From the NCBI RefSeq assembly GCF_904061905.1, contig NZ_CAJFCI010000100.1, forward strand, positions 1 to 32,360: a stretch of 32,360 nt of DNA, read 5' to 3'. The position numbers and the translations under genes are program-made. Within the stretch, counting starts at the first letter, position 1, and every line of letters starts with the position of its first letter. Origin of the DNA: Zestomonas carbonaria (GTDB lineage Bacteria > Pseudomonadota > Gammaproteobacteria > Pseudomonadales > Pseudomonadaceae). This document shows positions 1-7,415 of the stretch, piece by piece. The notes below the pieces were generated by a model. That model was not told the DNA's origin, ran no database searches, and worked only from the letters and a program-made list of their open reading frames with translations.

Positions 1-2
1 CC

Positions 3-231
3 CATTCATGGGAGAGGGGCCGGGGGAGAGGGTGGAGTGTAGCCCGACGCTCCGCCCCTCACCCTAACCCTCTCCCAAGGGGAGAGGTGATGAAAAGCGG
101 CCTGTGGTCCGGATGGAATCTGGGGAGGGGGCTCGTTGTTTCAGGCATCGTCACCCCTCTCGCATTCATGGGAGAGGGGCCGGGGGAGAGGGTGGAGTGT
201 AGCCCGACGCTCCGCCCCTCACCCTAACCCT
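3..231. repeat. 69-bp direct repeat, two copies 160 bp apart
   Basis: Bases 3-71 and 163-231 are identical. Each copy holds a short palindrome (CTCCCATTCATGGGAG type, here entered from CATTCATGGGAGAG), a GGGGGAGAGGG run and a CCCTCACCCTAACCC run. The same purine-rich and pyrimidine-rich motifs recur near 4929, 5070, 7206, 7306, 20787 and 20925, so this is one member of an interspersed repeat family. No gene is visible in 1-308 apart from this repeat and the moaD ribosome binding site at 294-299. Confidence 0.85.
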
Positions 232-308
232 GGCTGCGCGCCCCGCTCCTGAGGGAGAGGGGATGGAAAGCCCCGCAACCCGAACCCCAAAACCAAGGAG
301 AAAACCAA

Positions 309-557
309 ATGCTCGACATCCACTATTTCGCCAGCTACCGCGAGCGGCTCGGGCTCGACCGGGAGCGGTTGCCCTGGCAGGACCGGCTCGCCAGCGTCGG
401 CCAACTGCGCCAGGCGCTGGTCGCCCGTGGCGGGGCCTGGGAGGTGTTGGCGGCGGACAACCTGATGTGCGCGCGCAACGAGGGCCTGTGTGGCCTCGAC
501 GAACCCCTGGAGGATGGCGACGAGGTGGCCTTCTTTCCACCGGTGACCGGCGGCTGA
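309..557 (+). CDS. moaD: Molybdopterin synthase sulfur-carrier subunit MoaD
   Basis: An 82-residue ubiquitin-like protein ending in Gly-Gly (VTGG), the tail that is adenylated and thiocarboxylated so it can donate sulfur to precursor Z in molybdenum cofactor synthesis. Length and the terminal FFPPVTGG fit MoaD. The start has an AAGGAG ribosome site at 294-299. MoaD normally works with MoaE, but no moaE follows here: the next gene is moaB after 151 bp. MoaC and MoaE may lie outside the window. The product is needed for the Mo cofactor of the NarG encoded further right. Confidence 0.9.
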   Translation: MLDIHYFASYRERLGLDRERLPWQDRLASVGQLRQALVARGGAWEVLAADNLMCARNEGLCGLDEPLEDGDEVAFFPPVTGG

Positions 558-633
558 GCCGCTTGCGACCAATTGCCGCGTTCGCCGCCGGATCGCATGG
601 AATGCGGCTCGCGGGCAGGCGAGGCAAAAGTGA

Positions 634-649
634 TACCTCCTTCGGGGAA
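634..649. promoter_or_regulatory. Possible NarL-type site before moaB
   Basis: TACCTCC-TT-CGGGGAA resembles the 7-2-7 NarL arrangement of TACYYMT heptamers. The left half matches 6 of 7 positions and the right half 5 of 7. It lies 60 bp before the moaB start in a 151-bp gap that holds no gene. Nitrate control of moaB-moeA would make biological sense, but the match is weak and no promoter hexamers stand out. Confidence 0.25.
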
Positions 650-708
650 TGGGCGCCGTGCCGGGGCTGGAGCAGGCTGCGCGCAGATATTTCGTGGAGG
701 TTTGCAGC

Positions 709-1263
709 ATGGCCCACCTGTCCAGCGCCGAATTCCAGTCACTGCGCATCGCGGTGCTGACCGTCAGCGACACCCGTAGCCTGGCCACCGATACCTCGGG
801 ACAGACCCTGATCGAGGGGCTGGAAACCGCCGGCCATGCCCTGTACGAACGGGCCCTGGTGCCCGACGACATCTGGCGGATCCGTGCCCGGTTGTGTGCC
901 TGGATCGCCGACCCGCTGGTACAGGCGGTGCTGATCACCGGCGGTACCGGCTTCACCGCGCGGGACAACACGCCGCAGGCGGTGGCGCCGCTGCTGGACA
1001 AGCAGGTGGATGGCTTCGGCGAGCTGTTCCGCCAGGTCTCGCTGGCCGAGATCGGCACCTCCACCGTGCAGTCGCGCGCGCTGGCCGGCATCAGCAACGC
1101 CACCCTGGTCTGCTGCCTGCCCGGCTCGCCCGGCGCCTGTCGCACGGCCTGGGAGGGTATCCTCCGCGAGCAGCTCGACAGCCGCACCCGCCCGTGCAAT
1201 TTCGTACCCCATCTCAAGCGCCTGCCGGAACAGCCGGCGAGCCTGTGCGGAGCGCGCTCATGA
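709..1263 (+). CDS. moaB: Molybdenum cofactor biosynthesis protein MoaB
   Basis: 184 residues, the usual MoaB size. This family binds molybdopterin; in bacteria its exact step is debated, adenylylation as done by MogA being the likeliest. The TGGTGF motif at residues 77-82 followed by RDNTP is the molybdopterin-binding signature. I chose ATG 709 because GTGGAGG ends 8 bases before it and the N-terminus (RIAVLTVSDTR from residue 13) then has normal length; an earlier in-frame ATG at 649 would add 20 unrelated residues. Its stop overlaps the moeA start (ATGA), so the two are translationally coupled. Confidence 0.93.
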   Translation: MAHLSSAEFQSLRIAVLTVSDTRSLATDTSGQTLIEGLETAGHALYERALVPDDIWRIRARLCAWIADPLVQAVLITGGTGFTARDNTPQAVAPLLDKQVDGFGELFRQVSLAEIGTSTVQSRALAGISNATLVCCLPGSPGACRTAWEGILREQLDSRTRPCNFVPHLKRLPEQPASLCGARS

Positions 1264-2492
1264 GCGCCTGCGGATGCTCGGGCGGCGCCCTGCGCCCGAT
1301 CGACGAGGCGCTCGACGAGCTTATGCAGCACGTGCCACTGCCGCCGGCGGTGGAGCACGTGCCGCTGGAGAAGGCCCTCGGCCGCACCCTGGCCGAACCG
1401 ACCTATGCGGCCTTCGACATGCCGGCCTGGGACAACAGCGCGATGGACGGCTATGCCCTGCGCGCCGCCGACGTGCCGGCGGAAGGCGGCTGGCTGCCGC
1501 TGGACGGCCGTATCGCCGCCGGTGACGCCGCGCAGGCCGCGCTGCCGCCCGGAAGGGCCGTGCGCATCTTCACCGGTGCGCCGCTGCCGCCCGGTGCTGA
1601 CAGCGTGGTGCCTCAGGAGCAGGTGACGCTGGAAGGCGAGGGCGTGCGCCTGCCGGCGGTCGAGATCGGCGCGAACGTGCGTCGGCAGGGCGAGGAGTTC
1701 GCCGCAGGCAGTTGCATGCTGGCCGCCGGCATACGCCTGCGTCCGCAGGAAATCGGCTTGCTGGCCAGCCTGGGGATCGCCGAGGTTGCGGTCCATCGCC
1801 CTCTGCGCGTGGGCCTGCTGAGCAGCGGCAACGAACTGCGCGAGCCGGGCCAGGCGCTGGCCGCCGGGCAGATCTACAACGCCAATCGCTACAGCCTGGG
1901 CGGCGTGCTGCGCAGCCTGGGGATGGAGGTGCACGACTACGGCATTCTCGTCGACGAGCTGGCGGCCAGCCGCGATGCCCTCAGCCTGGCGGCATCGGAA
2001 TGGGACGTGCTGATCACCTCCGGCGGCGTATCGGTCGGCGAGGAGGATCACCTCAAGCAGGCGGTGCGCGAACTGGGCGAACTGCACCTGTGGCGCCTGG
2101 CGATCCAGCCGGGCAAGCCGCTGGCCTTCGGCGAGGTGTGCGGCAAGCCGTGGATCGGCCTGCCGGGCAACCCGGCGGCGGCGCTGATCACCGCGCTGGT
2201 GGTGGCGCGGCCGTTCCTGCTGCGCGCCCAGGGCCGCATACGGGTGATGCCGCAGCCCCTGCGCCTGGCGGCGGATTTCCACTGGCGGCAGGGCAACCCG
2301 CGCCGCCAGTACCTGCGCGCCCGGCTGAAGACGGAGGCGGGCGAGACCCGCGTGACACTGCACCCGCGGCAAGGCTCGGCGATGCTGGCGCCCGCCTGCT
2401 GGGCTGATGGCCTGGCGGTGATCGACTGCGGACGCACCCTGGAGGAGGGCGAGCTGGTCGACTTCCTGCCGTTCAGCGAACTGCTCGAATGA
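1260..2492 (+). CDS. moeA: Molybdopterin molybdenumtransferase MoeA
   Basis: 410 residues, standard for MoeA, which inserts molybdate into adenylated molybdopterin. Visible family motifs are PAWDNSAMDGYA near residue 57, the PPGADSVVPQE stretch near 110, TSGGVSVGEEDH near 245 and GLPGNPAAAL near 300. The start overlaps the moaB stop by four bases. With moaB it forms a two-gene unit directly before the separately controlled ubiUVT genes. P. aeruginosa carries a corresponding moeA1 next to the same ubi genes, from memory. Confidence 0.94.
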   Translation: MSACGCSGGALRPIDEALDELMQHVPLPPAVEHVPLEKALGRTLAEPTYAAFDMPAWDNSAMDGYALRAADVPAEGGWLPLDGRIAAGDAAQAALPPGRAVRIFTGAPLPPGADSVVPQEQVTLEGEGVRLPAVEIGANVRRQGEEFAAGSCMLAAGIRLRPQEIGLLASLGIAEVAVHRPLRVGLLSSGNELREPGQALAAGQIYNANRYSLGGVLRSLGMEVHDYGILVDELAASRDALSLAASEWDVLITSGGVSVGEEDHLKQAVRELGELHLWRLAIQPGKPLAFGEVCGKPWIGLPGNPAAALITALVVARPFLLRAQGRIRVMPQPLRLAADFHWRQGNPRRQYLRARLKTEAGETRVTLHPRQGSAMLAPACWADGLAVIDCGRTLEEGELVDFLPFSELLE

Positions 2493-2496
2493 GCCT

Positions 2497-2510
2497 TTGA
2501 TTTCGATCAA
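2497..2510. promoter_or_regulatory. ANR/DNR (FNR-type) box of ubiUVT
   Basis: TTGATTTCGATCAA is a perfect match to TTGAT-N4-ATCAA. It begins 5 bases after the moeA stop and its centre is 68.5 bases before the ubiU ATG. A class II promoter with the box at -41.5 would start near 2545, and a TAGAGT stretch at 2532-2537 sits where a -10 element is expected. This gives ubiUVT its own anoxia-induced promoter. Confidence 0.88.
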
Positions 2511-2571
2511 GGCGCGCCCGAGTCATCTCTCTAGAGTGGCGCGACGCCCAAGCAGTACAAGAGGAGCCGTT

Positions 2572-3567
2572 ATGCACCTGGTCTGTCCGGCCGGCAGCCT
2601 GCCCGCACTCAAGGCCGCCCTGCGGCAGGGGGCGGATGCCATCTACGTGGGATTCCGCGATGACACCAACGCTCGCCATTTCGCCGGGCTCAATCTCGAT
2701 GAGCGCCAGTTGGAGACCGGCCTGCAACTGATCCGCCAGCAGGGCCGGCAGCTCTACGTGGCGGTCAACACCTACGCCCAGCCGGAAGGCTGGACGCGCT
2801 GGCAACGCGCGGTGGACCGCGCCGCCGACCTGGGCGTCGATGCGCTGATCGCCGCCGACCCCGGCGTGCTCGCCTATGCCAGTCGCCGGCACCCCGATCT
2901 GAACCTGCACCTGTCGGTGCAGGGTTCGGCGACCAACGCGGCGGCGCTGGAGTTCTACCGCTCGCGCTACAACATCCGCCGCGCGGTATTGCCCAGGGTG
3001 CTGTCGCTGGCCCAGGTGCGCCAGGTGGCGGAGCGCAGCTCGGTGCCCCTGGAAGTGTTCGCCTTCGGCAGCCTGTGCATCATGGCCGAGGGGCGCTGCC
3101 ATCTGTCCTCCTACGTCACCGGCGAGTCGCCGAACCTGTGCGGCGTCTGCTCGCCGGCCAAGGCGGTGCGTTGGCAGGAGGATGCCGACGGCCTCACCTC
3201 GCGCCTCGGCGGCGTGCTGATCGACCGCTACGGCGCCGGCGAGCCGGCCGGCTACCCGACCCTGTGCAAGGGCCGTTTCCTGGTGGAGGGCCAGCGCTTC
3301 CATGCCCTCGAAGAGCCGACCAGCCTGAACACCCTGGACCTGATCCCGCAACTGGCGGCGATGGGCATCGCCGCGGTGAAGATCGAGGGCCGCCAGCGCA
3401 GCCCGGCCTATGTCGAGCAGGTCACCGGTGTCTGGCGCGCGGCCCTCGACGCTCATGCCCGGGCGCCGCAGAACTACACCGTGCAGGAGCAGTGGCGGCG
3501 CGTGCTGGACGGCTTGTCCGAAGGCAGCCAGACCACCCTGGGCGCCTACCATCGATCCTGGCAGTGA
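2572..3567 (+). CDS. ubiU: UbiU, oxygen-independent ubiquinone hydroxylation (U32 family)
   Basis: 331 residues of the peptidase-U32 family. UbiU and UbiV form a heterodimer with two [4Fe-4S] clusters that hydroxylates ubiquinone precursors without oxygen, using prephenate as donor in E. coli. All four cluster cysteines occur at the E. coli positions: C169, C176, C193 and C232. The start at 2572 has GAGGAG nine bases earlier; the longer reading from 2497 would begin on the ANR box itself. ubiV follows after 7 bases. Annotated by many pipelines as a collagenase-like protease YhbU, which is misleading. Confidence 0.93.
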   Translation: MHLVCPAGSLPALKAALRQGADAIYVGFRDDTNARHFAGLNLDERQLETGLQLIRQQGRQLYVAVNTYAQPEGWTRWQRAVDRAADLGVDALIAADPGVLAYASRRHPDLNLHLSVQGSATNAAALEFYRSRYNIRRAVLPRVLSLAQVRQVAERSSVPLEVFAFGSLCIMAEGRCHLSSYVTGESPNLCGVCSPAKAVRWQEDADGLTSRLGGVLIDRYGAGEPAGYPTLCKGRFLVEGQRFHALEEPTSLNTLDLIPQLAAMGIAAVKIEGRQRSPAYVEQVTGVWRAALDAHARAPQNYTVQEQWRRVLDGLSEGSQTTLGAYHRSWQ

Positions 3568-3574
3568 GGAAGGT

Positions 3575-4462
3575 ATGAAGCTGAGTCTGGGACCGGTCCT
3601 GTTCTACTGGAGCCGGGAAAAACTGCTGGATTTCTACGCCGAGATGGCCGAGCAGCCGCTGGATGTCATCTACCTCGGCGAAACCGTCTGCTCCAAGCGC
3701 CGCGCCCTGTCGCTCGACGACTGGCTGGGGCTGGCCCGCGAGCTTCGCGAATGCAGCCGCGCCGAGCTGGTGCTGTCCGGGCTGACGCTGATCGAGGCGG
3801 CTTCCGAGCTGTCCAGCCTGAAGCGCCTGTGCGACAACGGCGAACTGATGGTGGAGGCCAACGACATGGGCGCCGTGCAGTTCCTCCACGAGAATCGCCG
3901 GCCCTTCGTCGCCGGGCCGGCGCTCAACCTGTACAACGCCCACGCGCTGGCCGAGCTGATGGATTGCGGCCTGCTGCGCTGGGTGCCGCCGGTGGAATGC
4001 TCGGCGCGGTTGTTGCGCGACTGCCTGGGGCAGCTCGACATCCTCGGCCGCGAGCGCCCCGAAGTGGAGGTATTCGCCTACGGCCACCTGCCGCTGGCCT
4101 ACTCGGCGCGCTGCTTCACCGCCCGCGCGCAGAACCGCCCCAAGGACGACTGCCAGTTCGTCTGCCAGGACTACCCGGAAGGCATCGCGCTGCTCAGCCA
4201 GGAGGGCGAGGCACTGTTCACCATCAATGGCATCCAGACGATGTCCGCCAAGGTCGGCAACCTGCTGCCCGAATATCCGCAACTGCAATCCCTGGGCGTC
4301 GACATCCTGCGCCTGAGCCCGCGCGCCGAGGGCATGGCGGAGGTGGTGCGCTCCTTCGCCGAGGTACGCGACGGCGCGCTGCCGCCCCTGGCGGTGGACG
4401 GCTGCAACGGCTACTGGCATGGACAGGCCGGCATGCTGCGGGTCGAGGAGGTAGGCCTATGA
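3575..4462 (+). CDS. ubiV: UbiV, partner of UbiU (U32 family)
   Basis: 295 residues, also U32-like. The four [4Fe-4S] ligands expected from E. coli UbiV are visible: C39 in ETVCSKRR, then three cysteines in SARCFTAR, DDCQF and VCQDYP around residues 178-200. It works with UbiU in anaerobic ubiquinone synthesis in the cytoplasm. The start follows GAGGAAGGT. The stop overlaps the ubiT start (ATGA), pointing to translational coupling. Confidence 0.93.
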   Translation: MKLSLGPVLFYWSREKLLDFYAEMAEQPLDVIYLGETVCSKRRALSLDDWLGLARELRECSRAELVLSGLTLIEAASELSSLKRLCDNGELMVEANDMGAVQFLHENRRPFVAGPALNLYNAHALAELMDCGLLRWVPPVECSARLLRDCLGQLDILGRERPEVEVFAYGHLPLAYSARCFTARAQNRPKDDCQFVCQDYPEGIALLSQEGEALFTINGIQTMSAKVGNLLPEYPQLQSLGVDILRLSPRAEGMAEVVRSFAEVRDGALPPLAVDGCNGYWHGQAGMLRVEEVGL

Positions 4463-4923
4463 ACTGGGCACGGATGGCGTTGCGACTGGGCGAACCCTTG
4501 CTGCCCCTGGGGCGGCGGGTACCGTTCGCGGTACAGCGGCTGGTGCTGGAAAAGGCGATGGCCCGGCTGTTCGCCGCGCCGCTGGCCGAGGGTGCCTTCG
4601 ACCTGCTCGACGGCCGTTGGCTGCGCCTGGAAATCAGCGACCTGGACATGGCCTGGTGCCTGACCAGCGACGGCAAGGGCCTGCGCGTGGCCAGCCGGGC
4701 GCCGGTGGATGTGTGCATCCGTGGCAACTGGCGGGAATTCCTGCTGCTGGCCAGCCGCCAGGAAGACCCGGACACCCTGTTCTTTCGCCGTCGCCTGGTG
4801 ATCGAGGGCGACACCGACCTCGGCCTGGCGGTCAAGAACCTGCTCGACGGCCTGGACCCGGAAGACCTGCCGCCGCGCCTGTGGCAAGTGGTGCAGGGCC
4901 TGGGGGCGGCGGTGCGGGGGTAG
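4459..4923 (+). CDS. ubiT: UbiT, SCP2-domain lipid-binding ubiquinone accessory factor
   Basis: 154 residues with an SCP2 sterol-carrier fold, seen in the stretch from about residue 35 to 135 (for example FDLLDGRWLRLEI, then RGNWREFLLLA and LVIEGDTDLGLAVKNLL). UbiT is the anaerobic counterpart of UbiJ and binds the polyprenyl intermediates for UbiUV. The start overlaps the ubiV stop. The gene ends directly before a repeat-filled gap. Assignment rests on size, motifs and the fixed ubiU-ubiV-ubiT order. Confidence 0.9.
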   Translation: MNWARMALRLGEPLLPLGRRVPFAVQRLVLEKAMARLFAAPLAEGAFDLLDGRWLRLEISDLDMAWCLTSDGKGLRVASRAPVDVCIRGNWREFLLLASRQEDPDTLFFRRRLVIEGDTDLGLAVKNLLDGLDPEDLPPRLWQVVQGLGAAVRG

Positions 4924-4928
4924 GCAGG

Positions 4929-5232
4929 CCCTCTCCCCCGGCCCCTCTCCCATAAATGGGAGAGGGGAGTTGGACCGTGCAAGGGCATAGACCCATCACC
5001 TCCGCCCGATGGGTATCGTCACTACACTCCTCGACCCATCCTACGGCCGTTCCTGCCCGCACGGCTTGCTCCCTCTCCCCTCGGGAGAGGGCTGGGGTGA
5101 GGGGCGGAGGTGTGGGCTGCCACAGTGTTCAAGCCATCCCACGATCCGACCAGGACCGTAATATGGGTTGAGCGAAGCGATACCCATCACTTCCGCCCGA
5201 TGGGTATCGTCGCTACGCTCCTCGACCCATCC
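4929..5232. repeat. Cluster of interspersed repeats between ubiT and the DGC gene
   Basis: This gap holds two repeat families and no gene. One is the CCCTCTCCC palindromic element (4929-4967 and 5070-5107). The other is a GATGGGTATCGTC...CTCCTCGACCCATCC element at 4991-5045, repeated at 5188-5232 with a preceding inverted arm (TGGGTTGAGCGAAGCGATACCCATC, 5164-5188 region). The right-hand copy runs into the 3' end of the neighbouring minus-strand gene and supplies its last codons. Confidence 0.8.
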
Positions 5233-5584
5233 GGTCGCTGGCGATCAACTGGACCACTTCCGCGTAGACCTGCTCGACGGTTTCCGGCGTGCAGTCTTCG
5301 CCGTAGCGTTTCTTCAGGCCGTATTCGCCGAGTACCAGGTGCACGTCGGCGGTGACGCCATGCTGGTCCAGGCAGCCCTGCACGCATTGCAGGCGGCAGC
5401 CATCGATGGCCAGGATCGGTTTGCCGCTGCGGGCCTTGCTGACCAGCGCGGGCACATGGCCGCCGACCCCGGCGATGCAGGACATCTCGGCCAGGCCGGC
5501 GCGGTCCAGGCGAACCGCCAGGGTGTTGGCCAACTGGGCGACGTTCGAGCAGCCCGAGCAGGCGTAGACCAGTGGGATCGTCAT
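5213..5584 (-). CDS. DGC-domain cysteine-rich putative metal-binding protein
   Basis: 123 residues, no signal peptide. Six cysteines (C9, C12, C36, C63, C67, C71), with CSGCSN at 9-14 and a DGC motif at 61-63, fit the small DGC-domain family usually described as putative zinc-binding; its function is unknown. AGAGGAG precedes the ATG. It starts 25 bases after the Dnr-like gene on the same strand, so the two are probably co-transcribed. A similar gene lies beside narXL in P. aeruginosa, from memory. The last residues (about DRMGRGA) are coded by an interspersed repeat, so the natural C-terminus has probably been changed. Confidence 0.8.
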   Translation of the reverse strand: MTIPLVYACSGCSNVAQLANTLAVRLDRAGLAEMSCIAGVGGHVPALVSKARSGKPILAIDGCRLQCVQGCLDQHGVTADVHLVLGEYGLKKRYGEDCTPETVEQVYAEVVQLIASDRMGRGA

Positions 5585-5609
5585 CGGCGTTCTCCTCTGC
5601 GGCGTGGCC

Positions 5610-6287
5610 TCATTCGCGGTAGCTGGCCAGGCTCGGCGTGTCCAGCACGCGGATCTTGCGGCGTTCCATGGCGATCAGCCCGGCGTCCATCAGCCGGTGC
5701 AGGATGCGCGAGAAGGTCTCCGGCTGGATGCCCAGTTGCGAGGCGATCAGGCGCTTGGGCACGTTGAGCTGGATGTGGCCGTTGCCGGCCTCCTGTTCCT
5801 GGCAGAGGAAGCGCACCACGCGGCGGCTGGCGTTGGCCAGGGTCAGGGTGTCGATCTCGTTGAGACGTTGGTGCAGGCGGATGCTGAAGCTGGCCAGCAG
5901 GTCGAGGCAGATCTTCGGCTGCTCTTCCAGCAGGCGCCGGTAGTGGCTGCCGTCGATGCTCACCAGGCTGCTCGGTTTCAGCGCGGCGGCCGCCACCGGA
6001 TAGTGGCGGGCGCCGCTGAACAGCAGGGCTTCGGCGAAGCTCTGGCCGGGCATGATGACTTCCACCAGCTTCTCGTGGCCTTCGGGCAGCACCCGGGTCA
6101 GCTTCACCTGGCCTTCGAGCAGCAGGTAGAAGCGGTCGGCCGCATCGCCCTGATGGAACAGCGTGTCGCCGTTCTCCAGGCGGCGATGGATCGCCAGGTG
6201 ACACATCTCCTGGAAAGGGGCTTCCGGCAAACGGCCGAACAGATGGTGCTGGCGCAGTGATTCCAGCGTCGCCGAGTCAGTGAGCAT
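5610..6287 (-). CDS. dnr: Dnr-type CRP/FNR transcriptional regulator
   Basis: 225 residues: cyclic-nucleotide-binding-like beta barrel (about 15-125), dimer helix (about 130-160) and a C-terminal HTH. The recognition helix QPETFSRIL carries the E--SR residues used to read TTGAT half-sites, so it should bind the same boxes as ANR. The N-terminal cysteine cluster of ANR/FNR is absent, which fits Dnr, a haem-based nitric oxide sensor in P. aeruginosa. The start has a strong GGAGGTGA site. Position beside nar genes resembles dnrE of P. stutzeri; the exact orthologue cannot be decided here. Confidence 0.87.
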   Translation of the reverse strand: MLTDSATLESLRQHHLFGRLPEAPFQEMCHLAIHRRLENGDTLFHQGDAADRFYLLLEGQVKLTRVLPEGHEKLVEVIMPGQSFAEALLFSGARHYPVAAAALKPSSLVSIDGSHYRRLLEEQPKICLDLLASFSIRLHQRLNEIDTLTLANASRRVVRFLCQEQEAGNGHIQLNVPKRLIASQLGIQPETFSRILHRLMDAGLIAMERRKIRVLDTPSLASYRE

Positions 6288-6350
6288 GGTTCACCTCCAT
6301 GGCGACCATGGTAGGAGGGCAGGGGAGCGGCTCCTATTCCTCCTAGGCAC

Positions 6351-6366
6351 TACCTCGAAAGAGGCA
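6351..6366. promoter_or_regulatory. Possible NarL 7-2-7 site upstream of dnr-like gene
   Basis: TACCTCG-AA-AGAGGCA: both heptamers match TACYYMT at 6 of 7 positions in inverted 7-2-7 arrangement. It lies 64-79 bases before the regulator's ATG on the minus strand and about 100 bases before the carbonic anhydrase. NarL control of a dnr gene would link nitrate sensing to the NO response. Sequence match only. Confidence 0.4.
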
Positions 6367-6384
6367 GGCACGGCCTGGGTGGTC

Positions 6385-6398
6385 TTGACTCTGGACAA
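6385..6398. promoter_or_regulatory. FNR-type (ANR/DNR) box in the dnr / carbonic anhydrase gap
   Basis: TTGACTCTGGACAA fits TTGAT-N4-ATCAA with outer bases intact (7 of 10). For the plus strand, a centre at -41.5 predicts a start near 6433 and a TATTCC -10 at 6421-6426, which is present, followed by the ribosome site at 6447 and the GTG start at 6459. It could also serve the divergent regulator, where I see no good -10. Confidence 0.6.
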
Positions 6399-6458
6399 GT
6401 TCGTCGCGCATGCCCCGTGCTATTCCGGCGCCGGATGCAATCGATCGAGGAAAGCCCC

Positions 6459-7082
6459 GTGGATGTCAGACAGTTATTGATCAACAACCGCTATTGGGCG
6501 GAGTCGCTGCGGGCCAGGGACCCGGAGTTCTTCGCGCGCCTGGCCCGGCAGCAGAAGCCCGAGTTCCTCTGGATCGGCTGCTCGGACAGCCGGGTGCCGG
6601 CCAACGAGGTGGTGGGGCTGATGCCGGGGGAGCTGTTCGTGCACCGCAACGTGGCCAACATGGTGGTGGCCACCGACATGAATTTTCTCTCGGTGCTGCA
6701 GTACGCGGTGGATGTGCTGGAGGTCAGGCAGGTGATCGTCTGCGGCCATTATGGTTGCGGCGGCGTGCGCGCCGCGCTGGGGCACGAGGAGCTGGGGCTG
6801 ATCGACAACTGGCTGAGGGCGTTGAAGGCGCTCTATCACCAGAACCTCGAACGTTTCGCCGGTCTTTCCGCGGAGCAGAAGGTGGACCTGCTGTGCGAGC
6901 TCAATGTGCAGCGCCAGGTGCGCAACGTCTGCCACACGACCATCGTGCAGAACGCCTGGCGACGCGGCCAGCCGCTGGCCGTGCATGGCTGGATCTATGG
7001 CCTGCACGATGGTCTGGTGAAGGATTTGCAGGTCACGGTGGAGAATGCCGGGCAGTTGGATGAGACGTTCTTGTATGAGTGA
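6459..7082 (+). CDS. Beta-class carbonic anhydrase
   Basis: 207 residues. Interconverts CO2 and bicarbonate. Zinc ligands are visible as C41 (CSDSR, with the catalytic-dyad D43/R45) and H97/C100 (GHYGCGG), spaced as in E. coli Can. I chose GTG 6459 (MDVRQLL...) because GAGGAAAG lies just upstream and the family usually begins this way. Longer readings from ATG 6435 or GTG 6417 would start at or before the promoter predicted from the FNR-type box at 6385-6398. Placement inside the nitrate respiration block suggests a role under anoxia, perhaps handling CO2 or pH. Confidence 0.92.
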   Translation: MDVRQLLINNRYWAESLRARDPEFFARLARQQKPEFLWIGCSDSRVPANEVVGLMPGELFVHRNVANMVVATDMNFLSVLQYAVDVLEVRQVIVCGHYGCGGVRAALGHEELGLIDNWLRALKALYHQNLERFAGLSAEQKVDLLCELNVQRQVRNVCHTTIVQNAWRRGQPLAVHGWIYGLHDGLVKDLQVTVENAGQLDETFLYE

Positions 7083-7103
7083 GGGGCATGGGGACGTGGA
7101 GCC

Positions 7104-7408
7104 GTAGCCCGGATGAAATCCGGGGAGATCCGTCGACCCCGTTCCCGGATTGCATCCGGGCTACGTGCTTTGGGGAAGGATAGGGTGTTGTTGTCTGACT
7201 CCGTTCCCTCTCCCCCAGCCCCTCTCCCGTAAACGGGAGAGGGGAGCCAGGCCGTGAAGGCATATAGCCCGGGTGAAATCCGAACCATGGCGTATGCACT
7301 GACAGCCCCCTCTCCCATTCATGGGAGAGGGTTGGGGAGAGGGTGCTTGTTATCCGGCGCCGTACCTGCTTCGTGACCAGCCGTAGCCCGAATGAAACCT
7401 GGGCTACG
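7104..7408. repeat. REP-like and CCCTCTCCC repeats between convergent genes
   Basis: The 333 bases between carbonic anhydrase and narL hold only repeats: a GTAGCCCGGATG...CATCCGGGCTAC hairpin at 7104-7164, a CCCTCTCCC/GGGAGAGGGG palindrome at 7206-7246, half of a GTAGCCCGG element near 7264, another palindrome at 7306-7343, and a short GTAGCCCGAATG...GGGCTACG hairpin at 7382-7408. Being palindromic and placed between two gene ends, they may act as bidirectional terminators. Confidence 0.8.
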
Positions 7409-7415
7409 CGGGCGG

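Noticed and set aside
219..2510. Very long minus-strand open frame opposite moaD-moaB-moeA
   Set aside because: GC-rich DNA leaves long open antisense frames; the plus strand has recognised genes with motifs and ribosome sites here.
6417..6458. Upstream GTG (6417) and ATG (6435) starts for carbonic anhydrase
   Set aside because: They lack ribosome sites and lie at or before the transcription start predicted from the FNR-type box.
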